Below the pieces are notes generated by a model, which had not been told where the DNA came from, searched no databases, and was given only the letters and a program-made list of their open reading frames with translations. Of a stretch of 64,000 bases of DNA, positions 43,779-52,809 are shown one piece after another; the stretch's first letter is position 1, and each line of letters opens with the position of its first letter. The position numbers were made by a program, and so were the translations under genes. The stretch comes from UBA917 sp964435085 (GTDB lineage: Bacteria > Patescibacteriota > Patescibacteriia > Patescibacteriales > Patescibacteriaceae), in assembly GCA_964435085.1 (NCBI GenBank), contig CAYSXQ010000002.1:4111-68110 (forward strand). The letters run 5' to 3'.

Positions 43779-45179
43779 CTTATTGAGTTCTTCTCGAGCG
43801 ACAGTCCGATCATCCCAAGGCTCTTTGACGCCCTTAGCCAGACAAATCGCCTGTTCGCTGCCTTTGCCAGTAATCAGAACTACGTCACCAGAGCCAGCTA
43901 AGGCAAAGGCCTTAGCAATAGCAGCACGGCGGTCCATGATTTTAAAGAGATTAACATCTTCTTCTTTGCCAGATTTTTCAGCACCGAGACTAACTTGGTC
44001 GATGATTAATTGCGGATCATCATCGTAAGGATCTTCGTTGGTAACAATGACAATATCAGCAGATGATCCAGCGATCTTACCAAGGATAGCTCGTCTAGAA
44101 GTATCGCGACCACCACCAGTACTACCAAGAACGTGAATAATTTTTTGATGAGGAATTAATTTGACAGTGTCATAGAGCTTTTCAACAGCATTAGGCTCAA
44201 AGGCATAATCAACCATAACCATGAAGTCCTGACCAGCGGCAATTTTTTCGAGTCGTCCTGGGATACCAGTCACACCCTCAAGACCAACTTTGATCTGCGA
44301 CCAAGACAAGCCATGAGCAAGACCGACGCTGATAGCATTGTAGGCATTATGAATATTGAAGCCACCAAGAATTTGTAAATTAATAGCCGTCTCAACTTGG
44401 TTGTGCTTAACTACAAAATCTGTGCCAGCATTAGTAATATTAATGTCAGCAGTGGTCAAAACAGAAGACTCGGGATATTTGATAGCTGGAGCGCTATTAA
44501 CATAATAGAGAATCTTGTCTTCAGACCAAAAATTCAAAAAATAATCAGCATGCTCATCATCAGCATTAGCGATAATAGTTTTTTTGATGCGGTTAAGAGA
44601 GAGCTTCTTGAGGCCAGTTTCTACTTTTTTGACTAGACGATGCTCATCGGCGTATTTAGTCTTACAGTCTTTGAGGTGAGCAAAAAGCATGCCCTTAGCT
44701 TCTTTGTAGTTCTCAAAACTACCATGAGATTCAATATGTTCAGGATAAAGACCAGTAAAGACAAGGGTATCGTAATTAATAAAGCGATGACGGTATTGCA
44801 CGATGCCCTCACTGGTAGTTTCAACAATAGCAAACTGACAACCATTTGATACCATTTTTTTAAGCATTTTAAAGGCAAAGAAACGGCCAGGCATAGTCAT
44901 CTTCTTGTCATTAAGCCAATCCTTGTCGCCATCCGAAAACATAGCGGTGGAAGTAAAACCAACCTTGAAGCCAGCTGAACGTAAAACTTTGGCAATGAGA
45001 TAAGTACTAGTAGTCTTGCCGGTCGTACCGGTAACACCAATAACAATCAAGCGCTGACTAGGAGCGCCGTAGAGCATATTACCCAACCAAGCCAACAAGA
45101 AATGATAAACCGGCCAGAGCAAGTTCCAAGCGTGACGAGGAATAATTTTTTTAATTTTGCGGAGTAGTTTATCGAACAT
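43761..45179 (-). CDS. murE: MurE-like Mur ligase (UDP-MurNAc-tripeptide synthetase family)
   Basis: 472 residues. A membrane-associating N-terminus (about 15-37) replaces the usual MurE UDP-binding domain. The ATPase core has GVTGTTGKTTST (48-59), then ETTSEGI with the carbamylated-Lys region, HNAYNAISVGLAHGL, and a C-terminal ligase domain with VDYAFEPNAVEKL and GSTGGGRDTSRR. The position of the meso-DAP signature DNPR reads EDPY (TNEDPYDDDP), so the added amino acid is probably not meso-DAP. A FemABX gene follows upstream, which would fit a branched stem peptide. Stop lies inside an AT-rich repeat. Confidence 0.8.
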   Translation of the reverse strand: MFDKLLRKIKKIIPRHAWNLLWPVYHFLLAWLGNMLYGAPSQRLIVIGVTGTTGKTTSTYLIAKVLRSAGFKVGFTSTAMFSDGDKDWLNDKKMTMPGRFFAFKMLKKMVSNGCQFAIVETTSEGIVQYRHRFINYDTLVFTGLYPEHIESHGSFENYKEAKGMLFAHLKDCKTKYADEHRLVKKVETGLKKLSLNRIKKTIIANADDEHADYFLNFWSEDKILYYVNSAPAIKYPESSVLTTADINITNAGTDFVVKHNQVETAINLQILGGFNIHNAYNAISVGLAHGLSWSQIKVGLEGVTGIPGRLEKIAAGQDFMVMVDYAFEPNAVEKLYDTVKLIPHQKIIHVLGSTGGGRDTSRRAILGKIAGSSADIVIVTNEDPYDDDPQLIIDQVSLGAEKSGKEEDVNLFKIMDRRAAIAKAFALAGSGDVVLITGKGSEQAICLAKGVKEPWDDRTVAREELNKLKSKI

Positions 45180-45187
45180 TAGTTTAA

Positions 45188-45260
45188 GTCAAAAGTAAAA
45201 TCTAAAAAGGAAAAAGATCGCAAATTACTGTCTTTTTACTTTTTAGATTTTACTTTTTAG
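45188..45260. repeat. TAAAAAG family AT-rich inverted repeat, copy 6
   Basis: GTAAAATCTAAAAAGG and its complement around AAAAAGATCGCAAATTACTG. The right arm contributes the last residues and the TAA stop of the FemABX-like gene (45250-45252). Confidence 0.8.
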
Positions 45261-46260
45261 ATAATCTTGGCTTTATTTTATTGGTAAATCTCAATAATCC
45301 CCTCAAGATACCATAAAGTTTATAATACCCTGCCTGCCAAACTAAATCAAATGTACCAAGGTAAGCCAAATTTTGACCAGCAAAGCCATCTTTGAATTTA
45401 GTGACACCGGGCCATTTAAGCTTATCAACGCCGTAGAAGTCATAGATCTTGTAGCCGGCAGCTTGAGCATCGCAAATAGCTTGCCATTGCAAGAGGTGTG
45501 GTGCCATAAGATGACGACCATCGTTACTTGAGGCGCCATGAACGTAAGTAGCGGTACTGGCAAATTCTGAGACTAAGATGCCAGCTAGAATTGATTGTTC
45601 GTGCCTTGCCAAATACAGCTTCATACCACTAACTTTAAGCATGGCCTGATAATAAGCTTTGCTGTGCAAGCGGAAACCATCTCGAGTACCAGTAGCTTGG
45701 AGCAAGTCCCACCAAGAACTGAAGTCCTCGGCAGTAGCAATAAATACTTCAACGCCTTTTTTTTGAGCAAGACGAATATTATAGCGCGTCTTAGAATGCA
45801 TGTTAGCTAGCAAGTCTTTTTCGCTCTGACTAAGATCAAGAATTGAGGTCTGCTCCGGCTCTAAGCTGATAGTTTTGTGAATCTCTTTGGCCTGAGTTAT
45901 CTTTTTCCATTCTTCATGGCCGTCTTGACCATCAGTGACAGGCGGTTCAAAACGTAAAAAGGCAATTTTTTCTTGACGAGCAACTTTCTTTAATTCCTCA
46001 GTGAGATAATTCCAGACAATTGAAGATTGAACAACTGGACCTCTTGGAGCGAAATAATAATTAATAGCTAGTGGTAAAGATTTTTTAATCAAAGTGACTA
46101 CTCCTAATAATTTATCAGCGTCAAAAATACCGAGACGCTTAATCTCATGCCCTTGAGCCTGTTGAAATTCACCCCAAGACCAAGACTGCAAAAAATCACC
46201 GCCACTTGCGGCCACGAACTCGTCTAAGACTTTTTGATTAGTTATTTCTGTAAGTTTCAT
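45250..46260 (-). CDS. FemABX-family peptidoglycan bridge aminoacyltransferase
   Basis: 336 residues with the double GNAT fold of the family: FLQSWSWGEFQQAQGHEIKRLGI at the start, a central SKTRYNIRLAQKKGVEVF, and HGASSNDGRHLMAPHLLQWQAICDAQAAGYKIYDFYGV in the second domain. These enzymes add amino acids from aminoacyl-tRNA to the stem peptide to form interpeptide bridges. Its place beside the MurE-like ligase supports wall synthesis. The last residues (SKK) and the stop lie in a repeat, so the native C-terminus may have been altered by it. Confidence 0.88.
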   Translation of the reverse strand: MKLTEITNQKVLDEFVAASGGDFLQSWSWGEFQQAQGHEIKRLGIFDADKLLGVVTLIKKSLPLAINYYFAPRGPVVQSSIVWNYLTEELKKVARQEKIAFLRFEPPVTDGQDGHEEWKKITQAKEIHKTISLEPEQTSILDLSQSEKDLLANMHSKTRYNIRLAQKKGVEVFIATAEDFSSWWDLLQATGTRDGFRLHSKAYYQAMLKVSGMKLYLARHEQSILAGILVSEFASTATYVHGASSNDGRHLMAPHLLQWQAICDAQAAGYKIYDFYGVDKLKWPGVTKFKDGFAGQNLAYLGTFDLVWQAGYYKLYGILRGLLRFTNKIKPRLSKK

Positions 46261-46262
46261 AG

Positions 46263-46411
46263 ACTAATTTCAAATTTTAAATTTAATACCACAAGGGCAC
46301 TCGGAATTTCAAAACAATTTTTAATGTTTAAATGTCTGAATGTTGAATATGGCTTTAAAATTAAAAATTGGATAATTTGAAATTGTTTTTAAATTTGAAA
46401 TTTTAAATTAA
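46263..46411. repeat. Long AT-rich repeat (AAATTTTAAA family), copy 2
   Basis: Contains ATACCACAAGGGCACT (about 46287-46302), CAAAACAATTTTTAATG and TTTTAAATTTGAAATTTTAA. The first motif recurs in reverse complement at 63810-63825. It fills the femABX-ruvA spacer. Confidence 0.7.
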
Positions 46412-46981
46412 TTATTTAGCTAGCAACTTCAAAGCCTCCCTCACCCTATCCCCACTACCACTCACCTCTTTGCCGACCTGATCCAGAGCCTGCCTAGCGC
46501 TAGCCAGCGAATAACCAAGCCCAACTAAGGCGTCGATCTCGTCCGCACTAGCAGCAGAAAGCGAAGAGCCAAAGCTAAGATTTTTGAATTTTGACTTAAG
46601 CTCGACAACAATCTTCTCCGCCATCTTCTTACCGATGCCACTGACTTTAGTTAATAACTCAGGCTCACCCAAGCTAATGGCCTGCCCCAGACTGTCGATA
46701 TCTGTTGAAGACAAGATATTTAAGGCTGACTTAGGACCAATGCCGGAGACGCCCAGTAGCATCTCAAAAAAATCCAAGGTCTCAAGGTCAGTAAAACCAA
46801 AGAGAGCTTGACCATCTTCCTTAACCTGATGATAAAGAAAAAGACGCACTGTGTCACCAATCATTAAGCCAGCAGAAACAAAGCCGGTGATAAAAACCTT
46901 ATAACCAACGCCACTTTCTAAGACAACTATGACGCTGTCGTTTTTTTTGATCAGGATCGTTCCTTGGATGTAGGCGAACAT
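46412..46981 (-). CDS. ruvA: Holliday junction helicase subunit RuvA
   Basis: 189 residues, three domains: an OB fold (MFAYIQGTILIKK...VIVVLESGVGYKVF), two helix-hairpin-helix motifs (LLGVSGIGPKSALNIL and LTKVSGIGKKMAEKIV), and a C-terminal UBA-like domain (DEIDALVGLGYSLASARQAL) that contacts RuvB. It is the junction-binding part of the branch-migration complex. Ordinary length (about 190-205). No ruvB or ruvC in the window. Both flanks are AT-rich repeats. Confidence 0.97.
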   Translation of the reverse strand: MFAYIQGTILIKKNDSVIVVLESGVGYKVFITGFVSAGLMIGDTVRLFLYHQVKEDGQALFGFTDLETLDFFEMLLGVSGIGPKSALNILSSTDIDSLGQAISLGEPELLTKVSGIGKKMAEKIVVELKSKFKNLSFGSSLSAASADEIDALVGLGYSLASARQALDQVGKEVSGSGDRVREALKLLAK

Positions 46982-46984
46982 AAG

Positions 46985-47111
46985 TTAATTTAAAATTTCA
47001 AATTCAAAATTTAAAAACAATTTTTAATGATTAAATGTTTTAATTTTTAAACCTTTTTGAAATTTGGATTTGTAACATTTGGTATTGTTTTGAAATTTTA
47101 AATTTTAAATT
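46985..47111. repeat. Long AT-rich repeat (AAATTTTAAA family), copy 3
   Basis: Same orientation and block order as 22163-22291: AAAAACAATTTTTAATG, AATTTTTAAAC, TTGTTTTGAAATTTTAAA. It fills the ruvA-htpX spacer and overlaps the htpX stop codon. Confidence 0.8.
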
Positions 47112-48012
47112 ATTTTATTCCCCTTAAGACAGCGACGCGGTCTTTGATTGGTGGATGCGTCATCATCAGTTTAGCCAAGAAACCTGGCTCGTCGCGATCA
47201 GATTTGAAGGGCGAAGAAATATAAAGATGAGCAGTGGCGCGATTAGCCACTTCTAGAGCTTCGTCGTCGGCGCTGATTTTTTCTAGAGCACTAGCAAGAC
47301 CCTCTGGATTACGGGTCAGTAGAGCACCGGAGGCATCGGCTAAGAATTCACGTTTGCGAGAGATGGCAAATTGCATGAGGTAGGCAAAGATTGGCGCTAG
47401 GATAGAGAGAACGATGGCAACAATCATAATAATTAGACCAAGCTGACCTTTATTATCCTCATCATCGCGACGACTAAAGAAAGCCCAATGACGGAACCAA
47501 TCAGCCAGCAAGACAACTATGCCAACCAAAACAGTGGTAACAGTAGCGAGCAGCATGTCGTTATTGCCGATGTGAGCCAGCTCGTGAGCAATAACACCTT
47601 CTAATTCAGCTTTGGATAACTTGGAAATCAGACCAGAACTAAGCGCGATGACGGCATGCTCAGGATTTCTACCAGTAGCAAAGGCATTGGGAGCAGTATC
47701 ATCAATGATATAAATCTTTGGCACTGGTAAGCCGGCAGTGATGCAGAGATTTTCGACAAGATTGTAGATTTCTCGACCCTGTTCGCGAGTCACTTCGACA
47801 GCACCGCTCATAGCCAGCACCATCTTGTCACTATACCAATAGCTGATAAAAGACCAGATAATACTGCCAGCAACAGCGACATAGAGAATGAGTGAATTAT
47901 TCATGGCCTCGCTAAAGATATAGCCAATAATCATGACTAGCACAAAAAAACCACTGAGCAAGAACCAGGTTTTGTGACGATTAGAATCAGCGTGTGTATA
48001 AAGAGTGGGCAT
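47110..48012 (-). CDS. htpX: Membrane zinc metalloprotease HtpX
   Basis: 300 residues, M48B. Two N-terminal membrane helices (about 15-35 and 38-58), the zinc motif HELAH (143-147, VIAHELAHIGNND), two more membrane segments (about 155-215) and the third ligand region AISRKREFLADA. The C-terminus MTHPPIKDRVAVLRG is typical. HtpX degrades damaged membrane proteins. In CPR and firmicutes it is often next to lemA, as here (htpX - DUF2207 - lemA). Confidence 0.94.
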   Translation of the reverse strand: MPTLYTHADSNRHKTWFLLSGFFVLVMIIGYIFSEAMNNSLILYVAVAGSIIWSFISYWYSDKMVLAMSGAVEVTREQGREIYNLVENLCITAGLPVPKIYIIDDTAPNAFATGRNPEHAVIALSSGLISKLSKAELEGVIAHELAHIGNNDMLLATVTTVLVGIVVLLADWFRHWAFFSRRDDEDNKGQLGLIIMIVAIVLSILAPIFAYLMQFAISRKREFLADASGALLTRNPEGLASALEKISADDEALEVANRATAHLYISSPFKSDRDEPGFLAKLMMTHPPIKDRVAVLRGIK

Positions 48013-48032
48013 AAATTTAACTAAGGATTTAA

Positions 48033-48842
48033 TTAAAACTCCGCAGGGCGGCGCCTAGAACTAAGCCAGAATAACAGAACTAGAGTAACGGCGGTGACTG
48101 ACAGGGACAACTTGATGTTTCTCAGAAAGAAGCTCTTAGCTAGATCAAGCCAATTAGGCTCCTCGATCAAACCTTTAGGCAAATTAAAAGTCACACTAGA
48201 GCTCTCGCCAACAAATAGTTCAAAGGGATTTTCAAAGACAAAGGAAGCTGTTTCTAATTGATCATCAATCAATTTAGCTCGACACTTAAGGCTTTTAGTA
48301 GGAGGACCATAAAAACATTGCAATTGATCACTATCAACTACCACCTTCTTGGCTAAGTTAATAGTCACCTGACTACGTTTGATTTTGATTGGCCAACTAT
48401 TACCTGTAAAAATCCAGTAAAACAAATCCTGATCAAGACCATAATTAATTAGACCACTAGCCAGATAATTGAGGTGGAAAGTTACCAAGCCAGAGAAAAA
48501 TCTCTGCTTGTCACTTAACTCGAGACTGAGATGGTCAGCCTCGGTAGAGGCTTTGAAGTTAAGAATCTTGCCCTTAGAGTCAGCAACGCTAAGCTTATCA
48601 ATAGTTAGGAAAAAATCATGATCCTGATAAGAATATCGTGTAGGAATAAAAAGATTAACTGTTGCAACCTTAGCGTCTTCAAAATTATAAACAATGGTCT
48701 CACTGACTTGCAATTGACCATTATTACTAAGATTCGCTACCACCTGTAGATCATCGATTTTGGCAGCAGAAAGCGAGCTTGCCGAAAGCAAGAAGACTAA
48801 AATTAAACTAAGTAAAAATTGTAAGGGCCGATAAACAGCCAT
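48033..48842 (-). CDS. DUF2207-type membrane protein
   Basis: 269 residues. Signal or anchor at the N-terminus (about 8-27), an extracytoplasmic beta-rich domain (KIDDLQVVANLSNNGQLQVSETIVYNF...) like the N-terminal half of DUF2207 proteins, and a C-terminal membrane helix (about 238-260) followed by a basic SSRRRP tail. It lacks the large Gly/Ser-rich C-terminal part of full DUF2207 proteins. It lies between lemA (14-base gap) and htpX (20 bases). DUF2207 and LemA are repeatedly neighbours; their joint role is unknown. Confidence 0.7.
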   Translation of the reverse strand: MAVYRPLQFLLSLILVFLLSASSLSAAKIDDLQVVANLSNNGQLQVSETIVYNFEDAKVATVNLFIPTRYSYQDHDFFLTIDKLSVADSKGKILNFKASTEADHLSLELSDKQRFFSGLVTFHLNYLASGLINYGLDQDLFYWIFTGNSWPIKIKRSQVTINLAKKVVVDSDQLQCFYGPPTKSLKCRAKLIDDQLETASFVFENPFELFVGESSSVTFNLPKGLIEEPNWLDLAKSFFLRNIKLSLSVTAVTLVLLFWLSSRRRPAEF

Positions 48843-48856
48843 ACGAATAGTTTAAA

Positions 48857-49420
48857 CTAAAAAGTAACTTGGACGTTCTCGCGCTCTTCTTGCTTATCGA
48901 TTTCAAAAAATTTGTAATCAGCAAAGCCGAGCATCTTACCAAAGAGACTGGTTGGGAAGACCTGCAAAGAAGTGTTGAAGTCACGGACATTGCCATTGTA
49001 AAAGCGACGAGCGGCTTGCATTTTGTTTTCGGTGTCAGATAGCTCTCTTTGTAATTCTAAGAAGTTTTGATTAGCCTTGAGGTCAGGGTAGTTTTCGCTC
49101 AGAGCAAAGATGCTCTTCAAAGTGCCGGACAAGGTATTCTCAGCAGCTTGTTGCTCAGCAAGATCACCGGACTTTTGAGCAGCCATGGCGCTGTTACGAG
49201 CTTCGACGACTTTGGCTAAAGTCCCCTCTTCGTGAGCGGCGTAGCCTTTGACAGTAGAGACGAGGTTAGGAATCAAATCATAACGACGCTTAGCTTGAAC
49301 ATCAATGTCACTGAAAGCTTCGTCGACACGGTTTTTGCCGCGGATAAGACCGTTGTACATGCCAATTGCAACTAGAGCCAAGACGATGACAATAGCTAAT
49401 AAAATCCAGATGATAGTCAT
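48857..49420 (-). CDS. lemA: LemA family protein
   Basis: 187 residues. One N-terminal membrane helix (about 3-24), then the helical LemA domain with NGLIRGKNRVDEAFSDIDVQAKRRYDLIPNLV (about 23-55), ENYPDLKANQNFLELQRELSDTENKMQAARRFYN and the final FPTSLFGKMLGF. The length is normal (about 185-200). LemA proteins are cell-envelope proteins of unknown function, antigenic in Listeria. Stop TAG. Part of the ileS - micro-ORF - lemA - DUF2207 - htpX unit. Confidence 0.95.
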   Translation of the reverse strand: MTIIWILLAIVIVLALVAIGMYNGLIRGKNRVDEAFSDIDVQAKRRYDLIPNLVSTVKGYAAHEEGTLAKVVEARNSAMAAQKSGDLAEQQAAENTLSGTLKSIFALSENYPDLKANQNFLELQRELSDTENKMQAARRFYNGNVRDFNTSLQVFPTSLFGKMLGFADYKFFEIDKQEERENVQVTF

Positions 49421-49448
49421 AGGTTTATTGTTTAGTTAATAAAATATT

Positions 49449-49526
49449 TTAACCGATAATGCCAGTTTTCTTAATTAAAACATAGGCAACACCAACTAAA
49501 ATTAAAATCACAATAAGATTAAACAT
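49449..49526 (-). CDS. 25-residue single-helix membrane micro-ORF
   Basis: ATG at 49526 and TAA at 49449-49451. The peptide is one hydrophobic helix (MFNLIVILILVGVAYVL) ended by KK and a short TGIIG tail, so it would be a membrane peptide with the basic end cytoplasmic. It begins five bases after the ileS stop and ends 28 bases before lemA on the same strand. It has no SD. Whether it is translated is unproven; support comes from its helix-plus-KK design and its snug position in the operon. Confidence 0.45.
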   Translation of the reverse strand: MFNLIVILILVGVAYVLIKKTGIIG

Positions 49527-49531
49527 AATTT

Positions 49532-52500
49532 TTACACTTTAATTATTTTTAATTCGATATTTTGATTAGCGATACTGACTTGGGCGGTAGCAAGAGCTTC
49601 TGTATCCAGAGACTGAGAGTGCCAGCTATTACTTATAGTATCTGCTTGCAGCTCAAGAAAAAGAGCTTGATCAATTTTACTAAATAAATCGCCAGAAGAT
49701 TGGTAATAGACAGTAATTTGATCACCTATAGTCAATCCAGCTTCTTTGCGCATCGAATTGACAGCTCTTACTAATTCGCGTTTAGCACCTAACACTTCTA
49801 ACTGCTCAGTCATAACGGTGTCTAGCTCAACAGCTAGAGCGCCCTCACCGACTTGGCACTTTACTTGTAAGACATTGAGCTCTTCTTGAACGAGCAACAA
49901 ACATTCAGCTGTCAGCGAGCAGTTAAGCACAGTAGCGCTCGCTAGAGGCTGCCTAATCTTAATACCAACTTTGTCGCGAGCAGACAGACCTAGCTCAACA
50001 ACTTGGCGAACCAATTCCATGTCACTAAGAGACTGTTCATCGATACTGCCGGCGCTTGGCCAAGCTTGGAGATGGACAGATTGCTGAGAGTCAACGAAGT
50101 TATGACCAGAGAGTTTCTGCCAGAGAGTTTCTGCAAGGAAAGGCGCAAAAGGTGCGAGCACTTTAGCGAGAGTTTTGAGAGCATAGCCAGTCATAGCAAC
50201 AGCCTCAGCTCTACCTTCGTCCTTGAAACGATCGCGACTGCGACGGAGATACCAAGTTGAGAAGTCATCAATAAACTTAGTGATTGGACGGACAGCGCGT
50301 GGTAGATCGTAAGCAAGCATCGCCTGCTCTACTTCAGCAAGAAGCTGATTGAGACGAGCAAAGAGCCACTTATCTAAGACATTACTTGTGACAGGAGCTT
50401 CGTCAGTGATAGGGCCAGCAGCATAAGTCTCGTAGAATTTATAAAGATTCCAGAGTAACATAATATTCTTGCGCAAACTTTCTTCGACGCCTTTAGCGCT
50501 AAAGCTGAGGTTTTCAGCTTGCATCACTGGAGATGATAGAAGATACATACGTAGCGCGTCAGCGCCGTAGTGACCGAGCACTTCATTAGGATCAGGATAG
50601 TTCTTGAGCTTCTTCGACATCTTCTTGCCGTCTTCAGCAAGGACGATGCCATTAACGATGACGTTTTCGAAGGCGTGCTTGCCAAATAAGCCGTTGGCAA
50701 TGATGTGCAGGTAATAAAACCAGGTGCGAGTTTGGTCTTGGCCTTCAGCGATGAATTTAGCTGGGAAATTAGCTTCAAACTTGTCTTTATTCTCAAAGGG
50801 ATAATGAAGCTCTCCATAAGGCATGGAGCCGGATTCGAACCAACAATCTAGTACGTCAGGAATGCGCTTCATTGACGCACTGCAAGAACAGGCAAACTCG
50901 ATCGGGTCGAGTGCGTCTTTGTGCAGGTCAGTGATCTTGTGACCGCTCGCCTCTTCAAGCTCAGCAATTGAGCCGAAGACTCGAAGATTAGGACAAGCAG
51001 AACACTTCCAAATCGGCAAGCAAGAAGCCCAGAAACGCTGACGAGAAATGGACCAGTCGCGAGCACCGCTGAGCCACTGACCGAAGCGGCCTTCCTTGAT
51101 GTGTTCTGGTGACCAATTGATGTCCTTGGCGGTTTCGAGGGCAGTGGGCTTGATATCAGTCACTTTAACAAACCAAGAGCCGGTGGCGTAGTTAATCAAA
51201 GGCGTATCACAACGCCAACAATGCGGATAGCTATGTTCATATTTAGCTTTAGAGAAAAGTAGATTGTTGTGAGCGAGGTATTTAATGATAGCAACGTCAG
51301 TTGAAGTGTGGTCATCAATGGGCTTGACGGAGAGGCCAGCAAAGTCCCCTGCTTCGACTTTGATGATGCCGTCCATGCCGAGATGCTGAATGAAAGGCAG
51401 GTCATTGGCTTTGCCGAGATTCAAGTCATCTTCACCGAAGGCAGGAGCAATATGAACAACACCAGTACCGTCTTCAGTAGTAACAAAGTCAGCTGAATAG
51501 ACTTGCCAACCGTTATTATGATTCTGCAAAGACTGGTCTTGGGAATAATAANNNNNNNNNNNNNNNNNNNNNNNNNNNNNNNNNNNNNNNNNNNNNNNNN
51601 NNNNNNNNNNNNNNNNNNNNNNNNNNNNNNNNNNNNNNNNNNNNNNNNNNNATAGACTTGCCAACCGTTATTATGATTCTGCAAAGACTGGTCTTGGGAA
51701 TAATAACTAAAGAGTGGCTGGTATTTTTTGCCGACTAACTCTGAGCCTTTAAATTCTTTAGTAATGTTAAATTCTTTATCTTTGAAAACGTCAGCTAGCC
51801 TAGATTTAGCTAGGATGTACTTTTTATGATCAATAGTAGGATTTTGTATAACTACTTTCTCGCCGATATTTTTATCAAACGCTTGTAATGTAACTAAATC
51901 TGACGCACTAACTTCAACATAATCAATATCAGCTCCAACTGCCAAAGCGACGTTAGCAATCAAAGTCCAGGGCGTAGTTGTCCAAGCCAAAACAAAAGTG
52001 CCAGGCTCGTCAATTAGTTCAAATTTAGCGATAGCGGAAAGATCTTTGATGTCACGGTAGCCTTCAGAGACCTCTGATTGGCTAAGAGTGGTTTCACAAC
52101 GAGGACAGACATACATGGAGCGATAGCCTTCGTAGATCAAGCCTTTATCATAAAGCTTCTTGAAGACCGACCAGACGGATTCCATATAATCAAGATCCAT
52201 GGTGCGATAAGGGTTCTTCATATCCACCCAACGACCGAGACGGTTGATAGTAGTTTGCCAGTCTTCGGCGTATTCTAAGACACGCTCGCGACAGGCGGCG
52301 TTAAATTTATCGATACCGTAAGCAACGATGTCTTGTTTGGTTTTAAAACCCAGATCCTTCTCGATGATGTTTTCAATCGGTAGGCCGTGACAGTCCCAAC
52401 CCCATTTGCGCTCGACACGATAGCCGCGCATAGTCCAAAATCTTGGCACAACGTCTTTGATGAGGTTCGCGACTAAGTGGCCGTAGTGTGGCGTGCCAGT

Positions 52501-52647
52501 AGCAAAAGGCGGACCATCGTAAAAAACATAGTCCCCACCAGGAGCATCTTTGGTAATTGATTGCTGAAAAATTTGATTAGTAGTCCAAAAATTCAAAACT
52601 TCTTCTTCCATTGCCGGAAACTGACTTTTAGCTTTAGCTTCTTCCAT
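49532..52647 (-). CDS. ileS: Isoleucyl-tRNA synthetase (interrupted only by an assembly gap)
   Basis: True length about 986 residues once the join at 51497-51706 is collapsed. N-terminal part has the HIGH equivalent HYGH (PPFATGTPHYGHLVANLIKD); the C-terminal part has KMSKKLKNYPDP and the anticodon-binding helices. The KMSKKLKNYPDP form and the general pattern are of the eukaryote/archaea-like IleRS type seen in many CPR. The two halves are in different frames as printed; removing 155 bases (100 N plus one 55-base copy) puts them in the same frame exactly. It heads the lemA-htpX operon. Confidence 0.95.
51497..51706. other. Assembly join: 55-base duplication around 100 N inside ileS
   Basis: 51497-51551 and 51652-51706 are identical 55-base copies flanking 100 N. 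Collapsing them restores the ileS frame, because 155 is 2 mod 3, which is exactly the frame shift between the two halves. Confidence 0.95.
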
Positions 52648-52649
52648 AT

Positions 52650-52722
52650 AGTAGAGTTAAGTATAAAATCCCAAGAGCCTGACTCTAGCTCTGTATTTTA
52701 GGCTAAATAAGCCTAAAAGTCA
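52650..52722 (-). promoter_or_regulatory. ileS leader with two hairpins
   Basis: Upstream of the ileS ATG are TTTTAGGCT/AGCCTAAAA (about 52697-52719, loop AAATA) and AGAGC/GCTCT. I see no T-box motif. They may be control hairpins of ileS or a structured 5-prime region. Confidence 0.35.
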
Positions 52723-52730
52723 AAAAGATA

Positions 52731-52759
52731 TTGACAATACTTATATAAACTGTTATAAA
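52731..52759 (+). promoter_or_regulatory. Promoter of the 60-residue basic protein gene
   Basis: TTGACA (52731-52736), 17-base spacer, TATAAA (52754-52759). Confidence 0.75.
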
Positions 52760-52809
52760 TGATTAGGTAATTAGGTTCTTTATTTTTTAATTTATAGAGG
52801 GGGTTAGCC

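Noticed and set aside
22163..47111. CRISPR array
   Set aside because: The AT-rich repeats are dispersed, inverted and not spaced at regular unit lengths; no cas genes are present.
49532..52647. Split ileS or programmed frameshift
   Set aside because: The two frames are joined exactly by removing 100 N and one 55-base copy, so it is an assembly artefact.
52650..52722. T-box riboswitch before ileS
   Set aside because: Two hairpins exist, but no T-box sequence or specifier loop could be recognised.
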